A stretch of 58,981 nt of DNA, taken from the NCBI GenBank assembly GCA_001799285.1, contig MGTD01000042.1, positions 1 to 58,981 on the forward strand, read 5' to 3'. A program made the translations under genes and the position numbers. The stretch's first letter is position 1. Every line of letters starts with the position of its first letter. Shown in pieces: positions 1-9,110 of this stretch. The DNA is from Deltaproteobacteria bacterium RIFOXYD12_FULL_56_24 (GTDB lineage: Bacteria; Desulfobacterota; Desulfobulbia; Desulfobulbales; Desulfurivibrionaceae). Under the pieces are notes generated by a model. It did no database searches and was not told where the DNA came from. It was given only the letters and a program-made list of their open reading frames with translations.

Positions 1-1
1 C

Positions 2-73
2 CGGTGGCTTGAGAAGTTCCGACGGTCTGTGTCTTGGCATGCCGACGGCATTATCCTGCCTGTCAGGGGATAA
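2..73 (+). CDS. Possible 3' end of a gene entering from the left
   Basis: An open frame runs from the window edge to a TAA at 71-73 and would encode about 23 residues (reading RWLEKFRRSVSW...). It is too short to identify. It could be the C-terminus of a gene truncated by the window edge, or a chance frame. It is about 50 bases upstream of the next start codon. Confidence 0.25.
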   Translation, partial: RWLEKFRRSVSWHADGIILPVRG

Positions 74-124
74 AATTGGCTTTTTCAGGGCCGACTATGC
101 TTAATTCACACGGAGAATCACACT

Positions 125-673
125 GTGGGCAAAGCTAAGCTTGTTAAATTTGAAGAACTTAATTCTGACACTCAAGCTGTGTACGATGTTCTGAACGGAG
201 AAAGTGATTTGCCATGCATTTTGATAGGAACAAATTTTTTAGATCAAATTCTTGCATCATTGGTGGAGCAAACATTCATTAAATCTTCCGTTGCGCAAAA
301 AATGTTAAACCCAAATGGTGGTTGCATAGGTACATTTTCTGCACGCACTGATCTTGCGTATTGTCTTGAGCTGATAAACAAAAAGCAATATCATGACCTT
401 GTTGCGATTGGCGAAATACGTAACAAATTTGCACACAGTCATTTGGCGCTATCATTTATGGATCAAGAAATAATGGAAAAATGCAATCAACTTGTTGCAT
501 GGCAAATTTTTACATTGGGGAATGCTGACGAACCGCAACCTGAAAACATTACAAATAAAATGCTAGGCATGGAGGCCAAAAATCAGTTCAAATTATCGGT
601 TGTGTTTTTAGGAAATCAGTTAAGCCTCAATTTCTTGGAAATCCGAAGAAAAAAAGGGACAAAGAGCGTATAA
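125..673 (+). CDS. MltR (mannitol repressor)-like protein
   Basis: A 182-residue protein with a GTG start preceded by CGGAGA. The central block GTFSARTDLAYCLELINKK, followed by IRNKFAHS about 20 residues later, matches the pattern of the MltR/MtlR family, in which the corresponding E. coli block is followed by ALREELNH. Family members include the E. coli mannitol operon repressor, but many homologues stand alone and have no known target. No mannitol genes are visible here, so a role in mannitol regulation should not be assumed. The gene is visibly richer in A+T than the rest of the window and lies about 60 bases from an insertion sequence, which suggests recent acquisition. Confidence 0.7.
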   Translation: MGKAKLVKFEELNSDTQAVYDVLNGESDLPCILIGTNFLDQILASLVEQTFIKSSVAQKMLNPNGGCIGTFSARTDLAYCLELINKKQYHDLVAIGEIRNKFAHSHLALSFMDQEIMEKCNQLVAWQIFTLGNADEPQPENITNKMLGMEAKNQFKLSVVFLGNQLSLNFLEIRRKKGTKSV

Positions 674-733
674 CCATGCAATCAAGCGAAAAACTATGCC
701 TGCGGCCCTAGTTTTTCGCTTATTTTGGTCTTT

Positions 734-2604
734 GAGCCTGTAGAAAAACCCAACTCATTGTAATTTCGACTTTATTTATGTGTAAAAGCACTGTACAATG
801 ACTGCAATATCCCGTAACAAAACCGCTTAACTACAGCACAAGGATATTGCATCATGGCCCGTTACAAACCCTACTCTTACGCCCAGGGCAAGTTCATCCC
901 CGTCCACTTTGCCAAGCAAATCCTGCCCGGCACCTTCGAGTACTCCCTGAATCACCTCATCGACCACGAGCTTGACCTGTCCCTGTTCGACGCTCGCTTC
1001 GGCAACGACGAGACCGGCGCCACGGCCTATGATCCCCGGATTCTTTTGAAGATCGTACTCTACGCCTATTCGCGGGGCATTGTCTCCAGCCGGAAGATCG
1101 AGCAGGCCTGTCGGGAAAACGTGATTTTCATGGCTCTGTCCGCCGACACCCGGCCCCATTTCACCACCATTGCCGATTTCATCTCCTCCATGGACAGGGG
1201 AATCATCCACCTGTTTCGGGATGTGCTGCTGGTTTGCGACGACCTGGGCCTGATCGGCAAGGAGATGTTCGCCATCGACGGCTGCAAGATGCCTTCGAAT
1301 GCCAGTAAGGAATGGAGCGGCACCAGGGCGGATTTTGAGAAAAAGGCGACCAAGTTGGAGAAGGCCATAGCGCATATCATCACCACCCACCGGGAACACG
1401 ACCGCAAGCAGACGGACAAGGATATCGTTGCCAAGGAAGAGCAGTATGTGGAAACCCTGCGGAAGCGGGCCAGGAAGATCAGGGAGTGGCTGAAAGACAA
1501 TAACGACAAACCGGGCAAAACCGGCAAACCGAAGAAGAGCAACATCACGGACAACGAGTCGGCCAAGATGAAGACCTCCCATGGCGTGATCCAGGGCTAC
1601 GATGGGGTAACCACCGTGGACGGCAAGCACCAGATCATCGTGCATGCCGAGGCGTTCGGCGAGGCCCAGGAGCATGATCTCCTGAAGCCGATGGTGGATG
1701 GAACCAGGAAGAACTTTCAGGCCATCGGCAGGAATGAGAATGTTTTCACGGAGGCCAAGCTCTCGGCGGACAGCGGCTTTCACACGGAAGAGAACATGAA
1801 GATGCTGTCTGAAGAGGAGGTAGACGCCTATGTGGCGGACAACCTTTTCCGGAAGCGCGATCCCCGTTTTGTGGGTGCCGACCGGTACAGGGAGCGGCAC
1901 CGGCAGGAACGGGCAAAACTGACGGGAGGAAGAAGCGGCCTGTTTTCAACGGCCGACTTTGTTTTCCCCGAGGATCTGAGCCACTGTCTCTGCCCGGCAG
2001 GTAAACGCCTGTACCGCAGCGGCAACAATGTCGTGGTGAGAAATTTTCTGGCGACCAAATTCAAGGGGTCGAAGTCTGCCTGTGTTCCCTGCAAGCTTCG
2101 CTCGCAATGCCTGCGGCATCCCGAGCGGACGGAAATCCGGCAGGTGGCCTACTTCCATGGCCGGTCCGCCAAGGGAAAAGAGACCTTCACGGAAAAGATG
2201 AAGCGAAAAATCGACTCCACCACAGGTCGAGCCCTGTACAGCATGCGGGTAGCCATCGCGGAACCGCCCTTTGCCAATATCTGCCACATCATGGGCCTGG
2301 ATCGTTTCACCTTGCGGGGCAAGAAGAAGGTGAACATTCAGTGGAACCTGTTCTGTATCGTCCACAACCTGAAAAAAGTGGCGAGATACGGGCCAAGTTT
2401 TGCGTGATCAGATCAGCAGAAAAAAGCTGAAACTGTTTGACAATAAAGCGGGTTCTGGCAAAGTAATGGAGCCAGGCGACAGGAGCAGGCAAGAAAGAAG
2501 CGGGAAACAGAACAGATAAACTGGGAAACTAAATCGGGAGCGGCGGAAAAATCAAACCGCCCTCATCCGGTGAACCCTTCCAAAACGGGTTTTTCTACAG
2601 GCTC
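734..2604 (+). mobile_element. Complete IS1182-family insertion sequence
   Basis: The element is bounded by perfect 18-bp terminal inverted repeats, GAGCCTGTAGAAAAACCC at 734-751 and its exact complement at 2587-2604. A single transposase gene (854-2407) fills most of the interior. TTT lies directly outside both ends (731-733 and 2605-2607), and TCTTT can be aligned if the right end is moved by two bases, so the target duplication is short or ambiguous. The intact repeats and open transposase frame suggest a recently active copy. The 180 bases between the transposase stop and the right repeat, and the following 124 bases up to 2728, contain no gene I can support. Confidence 0.9.
854..2407 (+). 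CDS. IS1182-family transposase
   Basis: A 517-residue DDE transposase. The N-terminal part (about residues 15-130, with YDPRILLKIVLYAYSRGI and IFMALSADTRPHFTTIADF) is the DUF772-like region typical of IS1182/IS5-related enzymes. Acidic residues compatible with the catalytic DDE set occur in MFAIDGCKMPSNAS (about 138) and LSADSGFHTEENM (about 303). A cysteine cluster (CPAGKRL...CVPCKLRSQC) precedes the C-terminal block, as in other family members. Its length is normal for the family and the frame is uninterrupted. It lies inside the 18-bp inverted repeats of the element and is its only gene. Confidence 0.92.
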   Translation: MARYKPYSYAQGKFIPVHFAKQILPGTFEYSLNHLIDHELDLSLFDARFGNDETGATAYDPRILLKIVLYAYSRGIVSSRKIEQACRENVIFMALSADTRPHFTTIADFISSMDRGIIHLFRDVLLVCDDLGLIGKEMFAIDGCKMPSNASKEWSGTRADFEKKATKLEKAIAHIITTHREHDRKQTDKDIVAKEEQYVETLRKRARKIREWLKDNNDKPGKTGKPKKSNITDNESAKMKTSHGVIQGYDGVTTVDGKHQIIVHAEAFGEAQEHDLLKPMVDGTRKNFQAIGRNENVFTEAKLSADSGFHTEENMKMLSEEEVDAYVADNLFRKRDPRFVGADRYRERHRQERAKLTGGRSGLFSTADFVFPEDLSHCLCPAGKRLYRSGNNVVVRNFLATKFKGSKSACVPCKLRSQCLRHPERTEIRQVAYFHGRSAKGKETFTEKMKRKIDSTTGRALYSMRVAIAEPPFANICHIMGLDRFTLRGKKKVNIQWNLFCIVHNLKKVARYGPSFA

Positions 2605-2728
2605 TTTAGGCGGATAAGGCTATCTACGTCGGAAAATTCAGGTAATCGCGGGTTTGTGTTACCTTGGGGCCACTGGCTTGCGGCAATTTTCTTCAAGAAA
2701 AAACTGACAGGATCAAGGCAACCGCAAA

Positions 2729-3391
2729 TCAACAACTCACATAGAGCATGTACTCTTCGCCGCCGATAATATAGCTGTTCCTGGGCAGAAAGGAATTATC
2801 GAGAATATGCGAGTGGACCGGGTTGTAATAAATTATGGCAATCTCTCTTGGCTTACTGCGCAGCGATTGCTGAATATTTTTCACCACCGCTTCAAGAACA
2901 ACATCGTCAAAAGGATTGAACAGAAAAAACACATTCTGGTCGTCTTCGATCTCGTAATGGGTAACATCCCCCTCGATCACCGAGATGTTCAGGCTAGCGC
3001 CGGTTGCCTGCTCGACAATCCTCACATTATTTCTCGCTATCTCGCATAGCTCCGGCGAAAACTCAATCCCCACCGCCTTTTTTATCCCCCGCAAGGCCGC
3101 AAGCAGCAAAACCCGCCCTTTGCCGCAACCGAAATCCACCAGAACACTTTCCGGCGGCAGGGGGATGGCGGCCAGGAGCCGATTAAACGACAGGGCCATG
3201 GTCGGTTGATAAAAAGAACCATGCTCCTTGTTCTCCCCGGTAACGGTGAGGTCTTCCAGGCTGATTCTATTATGGGTGTCGGTCTTGTATTTAAAGTCAA
3301 AATGAAAATCAAACATCCTGTTTGCAATTATGCTGATGGTACGAGTGATTCCTTTTTCCTGCAAATTCGCCCACATTGCCAACAGAGTCAT
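2729..3391 (-). CDS. Class I SAM-dependent methyltransferase
   Basis: A 220-residue protein starting at an ATG preceded by AAGGAGA. Motif I of the Rossmann-fold methyltransferases is VLVDFGCGKGRVLLLAA (about residues 83-99), followed by an acidic motif II (GIEFSPELCEIARNN) and a motif-IV-like FNPFDD near residue 157. The VDFGCGKGRVLL form is also seen in DOT1-like and other small-molecule or protein methyltransferases, so the substrate cannot be read. It is the last gene of the minus-strand run that begins upstream at speB and lies 39 bases beyond mtaD, so it may be cotranscribed. No membrane segment or signal peptide is seen. Confidence 0.75.
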   Translation of the reverse strand: MTLLAMWANLQEKGITRTISIIANRMFDFHFDFKYKTDTHNRISLEDLTVTGENKEHGSFYQPTMALSFNRLLAAIPLPPESVLVDFGCGKGRVLLLAALRGIKKAVGIEFSPELCEIARNNVRIVEQATGASLNISVIEGDVTHYEIEDDQNVFFLFNPFDDVVLEAVVKNIQQSLRSKPREIAIIYYNPVHSHILDNSFLPRNSYIIGGEEYMLYVSC

Positions 3392-3430
3392 TGATTCTCC
3401 TTACATATTAATGTCCGTCCGGATCTGGGG

Positions 3431-4762
3431 TTATCGCCGCCCAGATCTTACCAGTCCGGAAATCCGCGCGCCAATCTCGCGCAGCCGGTCCAGAACCGCC
3501 CCCTCGTCCATGGTAAGCAGCTTCCGGTCCCGCATCACCATCCGACCGTTGATCACCGAATGCACCACATCGCTCCCCCTGGCCGCATAGACCAGATGGG
3601 AAGGAATATTGTACATCGGGGTCAGGTGCGGCTTGTTCATGTCCAGCACGATGAGATCGGCCTTTTTCCCCGGCTCCAGGCTGCCGATCCGACTCCCCGC
3701 CCCTAGCAGCCTGGCGCTGCCCAGGGTGGCCAGCCGCAGGGTGGTCTCGGCGCTCATCACCGTGGGGTCGAGGCGATGCACCTTGTGCAGTTTGGCCGCA
3801 GAATCCATCTCGCCGAACATGTCCACATCATTGTTGCTGGCCGCGCCGTCGGTTCCCAGCCCCACCGTGACCCCGGCCGCCAGCAGCTCCACCACCGGGG
3901 CCACGCCCGAGGCAAGCTTCATGTTGCTTTCCGGGCAATGGGCCACCTTAACGCCCCGCTGGGCGAGCAGGTCGATCTCCGGCTCAGTCAGCACCACGCA
4001 ATGGTCAGCCACCACCTGGCTGTCGAGAACCCCCAGGGAATCAAGATGCATGACCGGGGTATGCCCGTATCTGGCCCGGCAATCTTCCACCTCCTCCCTG
4101 GTTTCGGAGAGGTGAATCACATAGGCGACCCCGTGCTTTTCCGCCACGTCCTTGAGCCGTTTGAGCAGTTCAGGAGAACAGGTGTACACGGCATGGGGAT
4201 CAACAGTGATGGAGATCAGCGGATGGTTACGGTATTCGGCCAGCAGCTCCTCCAGATAGACAAGACCGTTTTCCGGCGCGCCGTAGTTGGGCGAAGGGAA
4301 ATCGTACAGCACCTCGCCCAGCCAGCCTCGCATCCCGGAATCCGCCGTGGCCCGGGCTACTTCCTTGGCAAAGAGATACATGTCGCAGAAACTGGTGGTA
4401 CCGGACTTGATCATCTCGGCCATGGAGAGCATGGAGGAGTGGTAGACCATCTCGGGGTTGAGATTACCCTCCACCGGGAAGATATACTCGGTCAGCCAGG
4501 TCATCAGGGGCAGATCATCGGCCAGCCCCCGAAAGCAGGCCATAGCCGCGTGGGTGTGGCTGTTGACCAATCCCGGCATCACCAGGCCATGAGGCTGGAC
4601 TAGCTGCTCCACCCCAGGGTACCTGGCCGCCAGAGCTGCCCTCTCCCCTACCTCGACAATGGTGTCGCCGGCTATGACCACGGTGCCGTCTTCGATCACC
4701 GTGTTGTTGGGGTCCAGGGTCAGGATCTGGCCGCAGACCAGCAGGGTTGGCTTGGCGTTCAT
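3431..4762 (-). CDS. mtaD: 5-methylthioadenosine/S-adenosylhomocysteine deaminase
   Basis: A 443-residue amidohydrolase of the TRZ/ATZ group that deaminates methylthioadenosine and S-adenosylhomocysteine to inosine derivatives. The metal site is visible as VNSHTH (His69, His71), the later His of VIHLSETREE, the His of ADHCVVL and the Asp of GLGTDGAASNN. I chose the ATG at 4762 because it follows AGAGGAA with good spacing; the frame is open 12 codons further upstream but without a ribosome site. The gene follows a purine nucleoside phosphorylase, a pairing that makes sense for purine or methionine salvage. A related role for aminodeoxyfutalosine is possible, but a better candidate for that lies at 34356-35564. 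Confidence 0.88.
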   Translation of the reverse strand: MNAKPTLLVCGQILTLDPNNTVIEDGTVVIAGDTIVEVGERAALAARYPGVEQLVQPHGLVMPGLVNSHTHAAMACFRGLADDLPLMTWLTEYIFPVEGNLNPEMVYHSSMLSMAEMIKSGTTSFCDMYLFAKEVARATADSGMRGWLGEVLYDFPSPNYGAPENGLVYLEELLAEYRNHPLISITVDPHAVYTCSPELLKRLKDVAEKHGVAYVIHLSETREEVEDCRARYGHTPVMHLDSLGVLDSQVVADHCVVLTEPEIDLLAQRGVKVAHCPESNMKLASGVAPVVELLAAGVTVGLGTDGAASNNDVDMFGEMDSAAKLHKVHRLDPTVMSAETTLRLATLGSARLLGAGSRIGSLEPGKKADLIVLDMNKPHLTPMYNIPSHLVYAARGSDVVHSVINGRMVMRDRKLLTMDEGAVLDRLREIGARISGLVRSGRR

Positions 4763-4775
4763 GAGGTTCCTCTTT

Positions 4776-5600
4776 TTATATCTTGGAGAAAACGGCAAGC
4801 AGCAATCGCGCCAAGCGATCTTCCGCTCTTTTGGTTTCTGCGATGATCTCTTCCAGGATGATAGGTTTCAGATTATCCGGATCGTTGACGTTTGCCACCA
4901 CCGAGATCCCAAGCACCCGCATCCCGGCATGAATGGCGACAATCACCTCGGGCACGGTGGACATGCCCACAGCATCGGCGCCGCATTGCCTTAGATAGCG
5001 GGTTTCCGCCGGGGTTTCCAGGCTGGGGCCGGGGATAGCCGCGTAAACCCCGGAGACAACCCGCTCGATCCCTTCCCTGGCCGCACAGGCCAGGGCGGTA
5101 TCGAGGAGATGCAGGTTGTAGGGGGTGGAAAGGTCTGGGAAACGAGGCCCCCAGGCCTCAATATTGGGGCCGCGCAAGGGATTATCCGGAATAAAATTAA
5201 GATGGTCGCGCAGCACCATCAGAGTACCTGGTGCGAAAGCCGGATTAAGGCCACCTGCCGAATTGCAAACAATAAGGGCCGCAGCCCCGAGCAGCGAGAG
5301 AACCCTGATCGGCATGCTCAACTCACGGGCGGAATTGCCTTCGTAATAATGAAATCTGCCCTGCATCACTGCCACCGGCTTGCCGCAAAGCCTGCCGCAG
5401 ATCAGGTTGCCGGCATGGCTGGCCACGGTGGCCACAGGGAAATTGGGGATACTCGCATAGGGCAGGACAAGGGGCGCCTCAATTCTTTCCCCCAGGCCGC
5501 TCAGGCCGGTGCCGAGCACCAGGGCAATCTCCGGCGGCTCAGGCATACGTTCCCGCAAAAACAGAACCGCTTCATCAACCTTCTGTTTGAAAGTTTCCAT
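4776..5600 (-). CDS. Purine nucleoside phosphorylase (trimeric type)
   Basis: A 274-residue enzyme of the PNP/MTAP family that cleaves purine nucleosides with phosphate. Visible signatures are the phosphate-binding LGTGLSGL near residues 29-36, HAGNL near 64, QGRFHYYEG, the NSAGGLNP block near 115, and EAVGMSTVPE-like DAVGMSTVPEVIVA near the C-terminus. The ATG at 5600 is preferred over a GTG two codons earlier. It sits 21 bases downstream of thrC and 13 bases upstream of mtaD. With mtaD it would turn adenosine-type nucleosides first into inosine derivatives and then into base plus sugar phosphate. Whether it prefers inosine, guanosine or methylthioinosine cannot be read from the sequence. 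Confidence 0.9.
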   Translation of the reverse strand: METFKQKVDEAVLFLRERMPEPPEIALVLGTGLSGLGERIEAPLVLPYASIPNFPVATVASHAGNLICGRLCGKPVAVMQGRFHYYEGNSARELSMPIRVLSLLGAAALIVCNSAGGLNPAFAPGTLMVLRDHLNFIPDNPLRGPNIEAWGPRFPDLSTPYNLHLLDTALACAAREGIERVVSGVYAAIPGPSLETPAETRYLRQCGADAVGMSTVPEVIVAIHAGMRVLGISVVANVNDPDNLKPIILEEIIAETKRAEDRLARLLLAVFSKI

Positions 5601-5621
5601 TACCACCCATCCCCAAAAAAG

Positions 5622-7013
5622 CTACAAAGCGTGCCGCTCAACAAATTCCTGCACCGCTCCGACCTCGGCGGCCATCACCTCACAGCGCGTCTCTTTGCCG
5701 GCCAGCCCGGCAAGGCTTGTCGGCAACTCCGGCTCGTGGCCGATGGCGCGCCGTACCGCCTCGCCGAACTTGGCCGGATGGGCGGTGGCCAGACAGATCA
5801 TCGGCACTCCCGGCTCCCTGGCCGTCAGGCCGGCCTTGACCCCCACCGCGGTATGCGGATCAAGGACATAGTCGTGCTGCTGATAAAAATCGCGGATGGT
5901 GTCTTTTGTTTCCTCTTCGTTGACGCTGCGCGAAGCAAAATCAGCCCGCACCCGTTCCTGGGCAAGCTCGTCGAACTGAAGGTTACCGACGGCGGCAAAA
6001 CGCTCCATGTCCTGCCTGGTCCGGTTTGGATCCTCGCCGTTTAAGTAGTACAGATAGCGCTCAAAATTGCTGGCCAACTGAATATCCATGGAAGGACTTG
6101 AGGTTTGCCGCACCTGACCCAGGGAATAGTCGCCGTTTAAAACAAAACGGGTCAAGAGATTGTTTTCGTTGGTGGCCAGAATCAGGCGGCGGATCTGCGC
6201 GGGCAGCATGCGGCGGGCCACAAACCCTGCGAAGATGTCGCCGAAATTGCCGGTGGGCACTGAAAAATCCACTTTTGTCACGCCTTCCGAGCCGGTGAGC
6301 TTGAGGGCGGCATAAACATAGTAAACAACCTGAGCCACGATCCGGGCCCAGTTGATGGAGTTGATCGCCCCCAGCTGGTGCTTTTCCTTGAAGGAGAGAT
6401 CGTTAAAAATGGTCTTGACGATGGCCTGGCCGTCGTCAAAGGTGCCGCGCACCGCCAGATTAAAGACGTTGGCGTCGGTGACCGTGGTCATCTGTAATTC
6501 CTGAATCGGGCTTACCCGCTTGTAGGGGTGGAGGATGAAGATGTTGATCCGCTCCTTGCCCCGTACTCCGTAAATCGCAGCGCTTCCGGTATCGCCGGAG
6601 GTGGCGCCGAGGATGTTCATCCGGCCGCCGGATTTTTTGAGCAGGTACTCGAAAACATTGCCCAGAAACTGGAGGGCCACATCCTTGAAAGCCAGGGTCG
6701 GGCCGTGAAACAGCTCCAGGATGTGGGCATCGCCCTGCTTGACCAACGGGACGATCTCCCGATGGTTGAAGGTGCTGTACGATTTTGCCACCAGCTCGCG
6801 CAGGTCGTCCGTCGGGATATCGTCGATAAAGCGGCTGAGTACGGCAAAAGCCAGCTCCGGATAACTTAAGCCCCGCCATTGGGCCACGGTGTCGGCGGAG
6901 ATCTCGGGAATAGCCACGGGCAGCAGCAGGCCGCCGTCGTCGGCCAACCCCATCATCACGGCCTGCGTAAAGGAGATTGGGGCGATGCCGCCCCTGGTGC
7001 TGATGTATTGCAT
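5622..7013 (-). CDS. thrC: Threonine synthase
   Basis: A 463-residue pyridoxal-phosphate enzyme that converts O-phosphohomoserine to threonine. The cofactor lysine is in GPTLAFKDVALQF (Lys110), preceded by the typical N-terminal MQYISTRGG. Substrate and cofactor-binding blocks include GATSGDTGSAAI and VPTGNFGDIFAG. The length fits the longer threonine synthase class found in Proteobacteria. The ATG at 7013 follows AGGGGT; a GTG one codon upstream is also possible. The gene is embedded in a minus-strand housekeeping run between gpmI and the phosphorylase gene, with no amino-acid biosynthesis partners nearby. Confidence 0.95.
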   Translation of the reverse strand: MQYISTRGGIAPISFTQAVMMGLADDGGLLLPVAIPEISADTVAQWRGLSYPELAFAVLSRFIDDIPTDDLRELVAKSYSTFNHREIVPLVKQGDAHILELFHGPTLAFKDVALQFLGNVFEYLLKKSGGRMNILGATSGDTGSAAIYGVRGKERINIFILHPYKRVSPIQELQMTTVTDANVFNLAVRGTFDDGQAIVKTIFNDLSFKEKHQLGAINSINWARIVAQVVYYVYAALKLTGSEGVTKVDFSVPTGNFGDIFAGFVARRMLPAQIRRLILATNENNLLTRFVLNGDYSLGQVRQTSSPSMDIQLASNFERYLYYLNGEDPNRTRQDMERFAAVGNLQFDELAQERVRADFASRSVNEEETKDTIRDFYQQHDYVLDPHTAVGVKAGLTAREPGVPMICLATAHPAKFGEAVRRAIGHEPELPTSLAGLAGKETRCEVMAAEVGAVQEFVERHAL

Positions 7014-7045
7014 CACATGTTACCCCTAGTCGCTCTTTTTATCTT

Positions 7046-8626
7046 TTACTCTACATTTTTAACTTTTAATTTTTCACTGTACTCAAGCAAACTTGCGCTT
7101 ACCATCTCCGCCGGAATGGGCAAGCCCATCAGCGCAAGAATGGTAGGCGCGATATTGGTCAGGGTGCCGCCATCCTTCAGGCCAAGGTCCGGCCGGGCGC
7201 CGACCATGAGCAGGGGGACCGGATTGGTGGAATGCGCGGTCACCGGGCCGCCGGTTTCCTTGTCGATCATGACCTCGGCATTGCCGTGGTCTGCGGTGAT
7301 CAGCACCACCCCGCCGAGTTCGGTAAAACGTTCGACCAGCTGACCGATGCAGCGGTCCACGGTCTCCACCGCGGTGATGGCTGCGGCCATGATTCCGCTA
7401 TGCCCCACCATGTCGCAGTTGGCAAAATTGAGCACCACCAGGCTGTAGGGATTATCGACAAGCCGACGAAGCAGCTCCTCGGTAACCGCCTCCGCGCTCA
7501 TCTCCGGCTTGAGATCGTAGGTGGCCACTTCGCGGGGAGACGGAAGCAAGGCCCTATCTTCCAGAGGGTATGGGGCTTCGCGGCCGCCATTGAAAAAATA
7601 GGTGACGTGGGCGTATTTTTCCGTCTCGGCGATGCGCAGTTGCCTTAAGCCGTAACTGCTTACCTCTTCCCCCAGGATATGGGTGAGAGCGACCGGCGGA
7701 AAGGCCACGGGTAAAGCAAAGTCCTTCTCATACTCCGTGAAGGTAAGATAATCGGCCAGCTGAGGACGGCGCTGCACGGGAAAAACGGCAAATTCCCGGT
7801 CGATAAAGGCATGGGTCATCTGCCTGGCCCGGTCGGCCCGGAAATTAAAGAAGATAACCGAATCCCCATCGTTGATGGTGGCCAGCGGTTGGCCGTTATG
7901 CACGATCACTGTGGGCTTGATGAACTCATCGTTTTCGCCGCGTCCATAGGCTGCGGCCACTGCCTCGCCTGCGCTGCCGGCCGCATGCCGACCCCGGCCA
8001 TCCACCATGGCCTGCCAGGCCAGGGAAACCCGATCCCAGCGGTTGTCGCGGTCCATGGCATAATAGCGGCCGCAAACCGAAGCGACTTGGCCCACGCCGA
8101 TCCTGGCGATGGCCTCGGCAAGCTCGGCCAGGTATCCGGCCCCGCTCCGGGGCGGAGTGTCGCGGCCATCCATGAAGGCGTGGATATAAACCTCCTTGGT
8201 CAGCTCTGTTTTTTTAGCCATTTCCAGTAAGGCGATGAGATGGCGGAGATGGCTATGTACCCCGCCATCGGAAACGAGTCCGAGCAGATGCACCGCAGTT
8301 CCCTGCTCGGCGGCGCGACCAAATACCCCGGCCAGCTCTTCATTTTTGAAAAAATCCCCGGTTTCAATGGCCAGGTTGATCCGGGTAAAATCCTGGTAAA
8401 CAATGCGCCCGGCGCCGATATTGAGATGCCCCACCTCGGAATTGCCCATCTGGCCGGCAGGCAAACCCACCGCGCCATTGTGGGCAACCAGGGTCGTGGC
8501 GGGCCCGGTGGACTGCCAGCGGTCCATGTTGGGCGTTTTGGCAAGATGGATGGCGTTGCCTTTCCACGGTTCCCCAATCCCCCATCCGTCGAGAATAGCC
8601 AGCAATACCGGCGTGATCTTCTTCAT
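7046..8626 (-). CDS. gpmI: 2,3-bisphosphoglycerate-independent phosphoglycerate mutase
   Basis: A 526-residue glycolytic mutase that interconverts 3- and 2-phosphoglycerate through a phosphoserine intermediate with two metal ions. Visible are the N-terminal metal Asp in LAILDGWGIGEP, the catalytic serine in GNSEVGHLNIGAGR (Ser63), the phosphate-binding HAFMDGRDTPPRSG, and the metal block ITADHGNAE near the C-terminus. I chose the ATG at 8626 because GGAGA lies five bases upstream; the open frame continues 24 codons further but into the rsfS coding region. It lies directly downstream of rsfS with a 26-base spacer. Confidence 0.96.
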   Translation of the reverse strand: MKKITPVLLAILDGWGIGEPWKGNAIHLAKTPNMDRWQSTGPATTLVAHNGAVGLPAGQMGNSEVGHLNIGAGRIVYQDFTRINLAIETGDFFKNEELAGVFGRAAEQGTAVHLLGLVSDGGVHSHLRHLIALLEMAKKTELTKEVYIHAFMDGRDTPPRSGAGYLAELAEAIARIGVGQVASVCGRYYAMDRDNRWDRVSLAWQAMVDGRGRHAAGSAGEAVAAAYGRGENDEFIKPTVIVHNGQPLATINDGDSVIFFNFRADRARQMTHAFIDREFAVFPVQRRPQLADYLTFTEYEKDFALPVAFPPVALTHILGEEVSSYGLRQLRIAETEKYAHVTYFFNGGREAPYPLEDRALLPSPREVATYDLKPEMSAEAVTEELLRRLVDNPYSLVVLNFANCDMVGHSGIMAAAITAVETVDRCIGQLVERFTELGGVVLITADHGNAEVMIDKETGGPVTAHSTNPVPLLMVGARPDLGLKDGGTLTNIAPTILALMGLPIPAEMVSASLLEYSEKLKVKNVE

Positions 8627-8652
8627 CGTTTCTCCAGCGCCGTAAAGCTTGT

Positions 8653-9036
8653 CTAGTCTGTTTCCGGGGCTATCTCCACCCTGGGGGCATCGTGCCACAA
8701 CCCTTCAATGTCGTAAAAACTGCGGTCTTCATTGTAAAAGATATGCACGATTACATCGTTATAATCGAGCAGAACCCAATGCCCCTCGTTAAGGCCTTCG
8801 GTGTTGCCGTCCTTGACGTTTTTATGCCGCAGGGCCGCATCCACCGCCTGGGCCAGACCCTGGACATGCCGGGTGGAACGACCGCTCATGATGACGAAAA
8901 AATCGGCAATGGAAGAGAGGCCCCGCACATCAAGAATAACCAGGTCCTCCGCTTTTTTATCCAGGGCTGCCAGGGCGGCAAAACGGGCCAGCTCCATACT
9001 TGACGCATCCTGAAAATCCTTATGGACCTTTTTCAT
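8653..9036 (-). CDS. rsfS: Ribosomal silencing factor RsfS
   Basis: A 127-residue protein of the Iojap/YbeB/RsfS family, which binds ribosomal protein uL14 and blocks subunit joining when nutrients are low. Typical blocks are KKAEDLVILDVRGLSSIADFF, SGRSTRHVQG and WVLLDYNDVIVHIF. The start follows AGGAGT. In many Proteobacteria rsfS is adjacent to rlmH; here rlmH is the next gene upstream, but 355 bases with three nested repeats now separate them. The family fold and length are normal. Confidence 0.95.
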   Translation of the reverse strand: MKKVHKDFQDASSMELARFAALAALDKKAEDLVILDVRGLSSIADFFVIMSGRSTRHVQGLAQAVDAALRHKNVKDGNTEGLNEGHWVLLDYNDVIVHIFYNEDRSFYDIEGLWHDAPRVEIAPETD

Positions 9037-9056
9037 TATGACTCCTTGTTGGGATA

Positions 9057-9110
9057 AAGCTGAGTTGAGCAGCTCGTCTGCTCAAACGAAACTAATACCC
9101 TCTGGGTGCA
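9057..9110 (+). repeat. 54-bp palindromic element A, copy 1
   Basis: A complete copy of a 54-bp dispersed repeat. Its core can fold as TTGAGCAG-loop-CTGCTCAA followed by a small ACCC/GGGT hairpin. It starts 20 bases upstream of the rsfS start codon and leaves the rsfS ribosome site intact. A second, interrupted copy follows without a gap. Confidence 0.85.

Noticed and set aside
827-1900. A 357-codon open frame antisense to the transposase
   Set aside because: It mirrors the codon structure of the transposase on the other strand and has no family resemblance. It is a GC-rich shadow frame.
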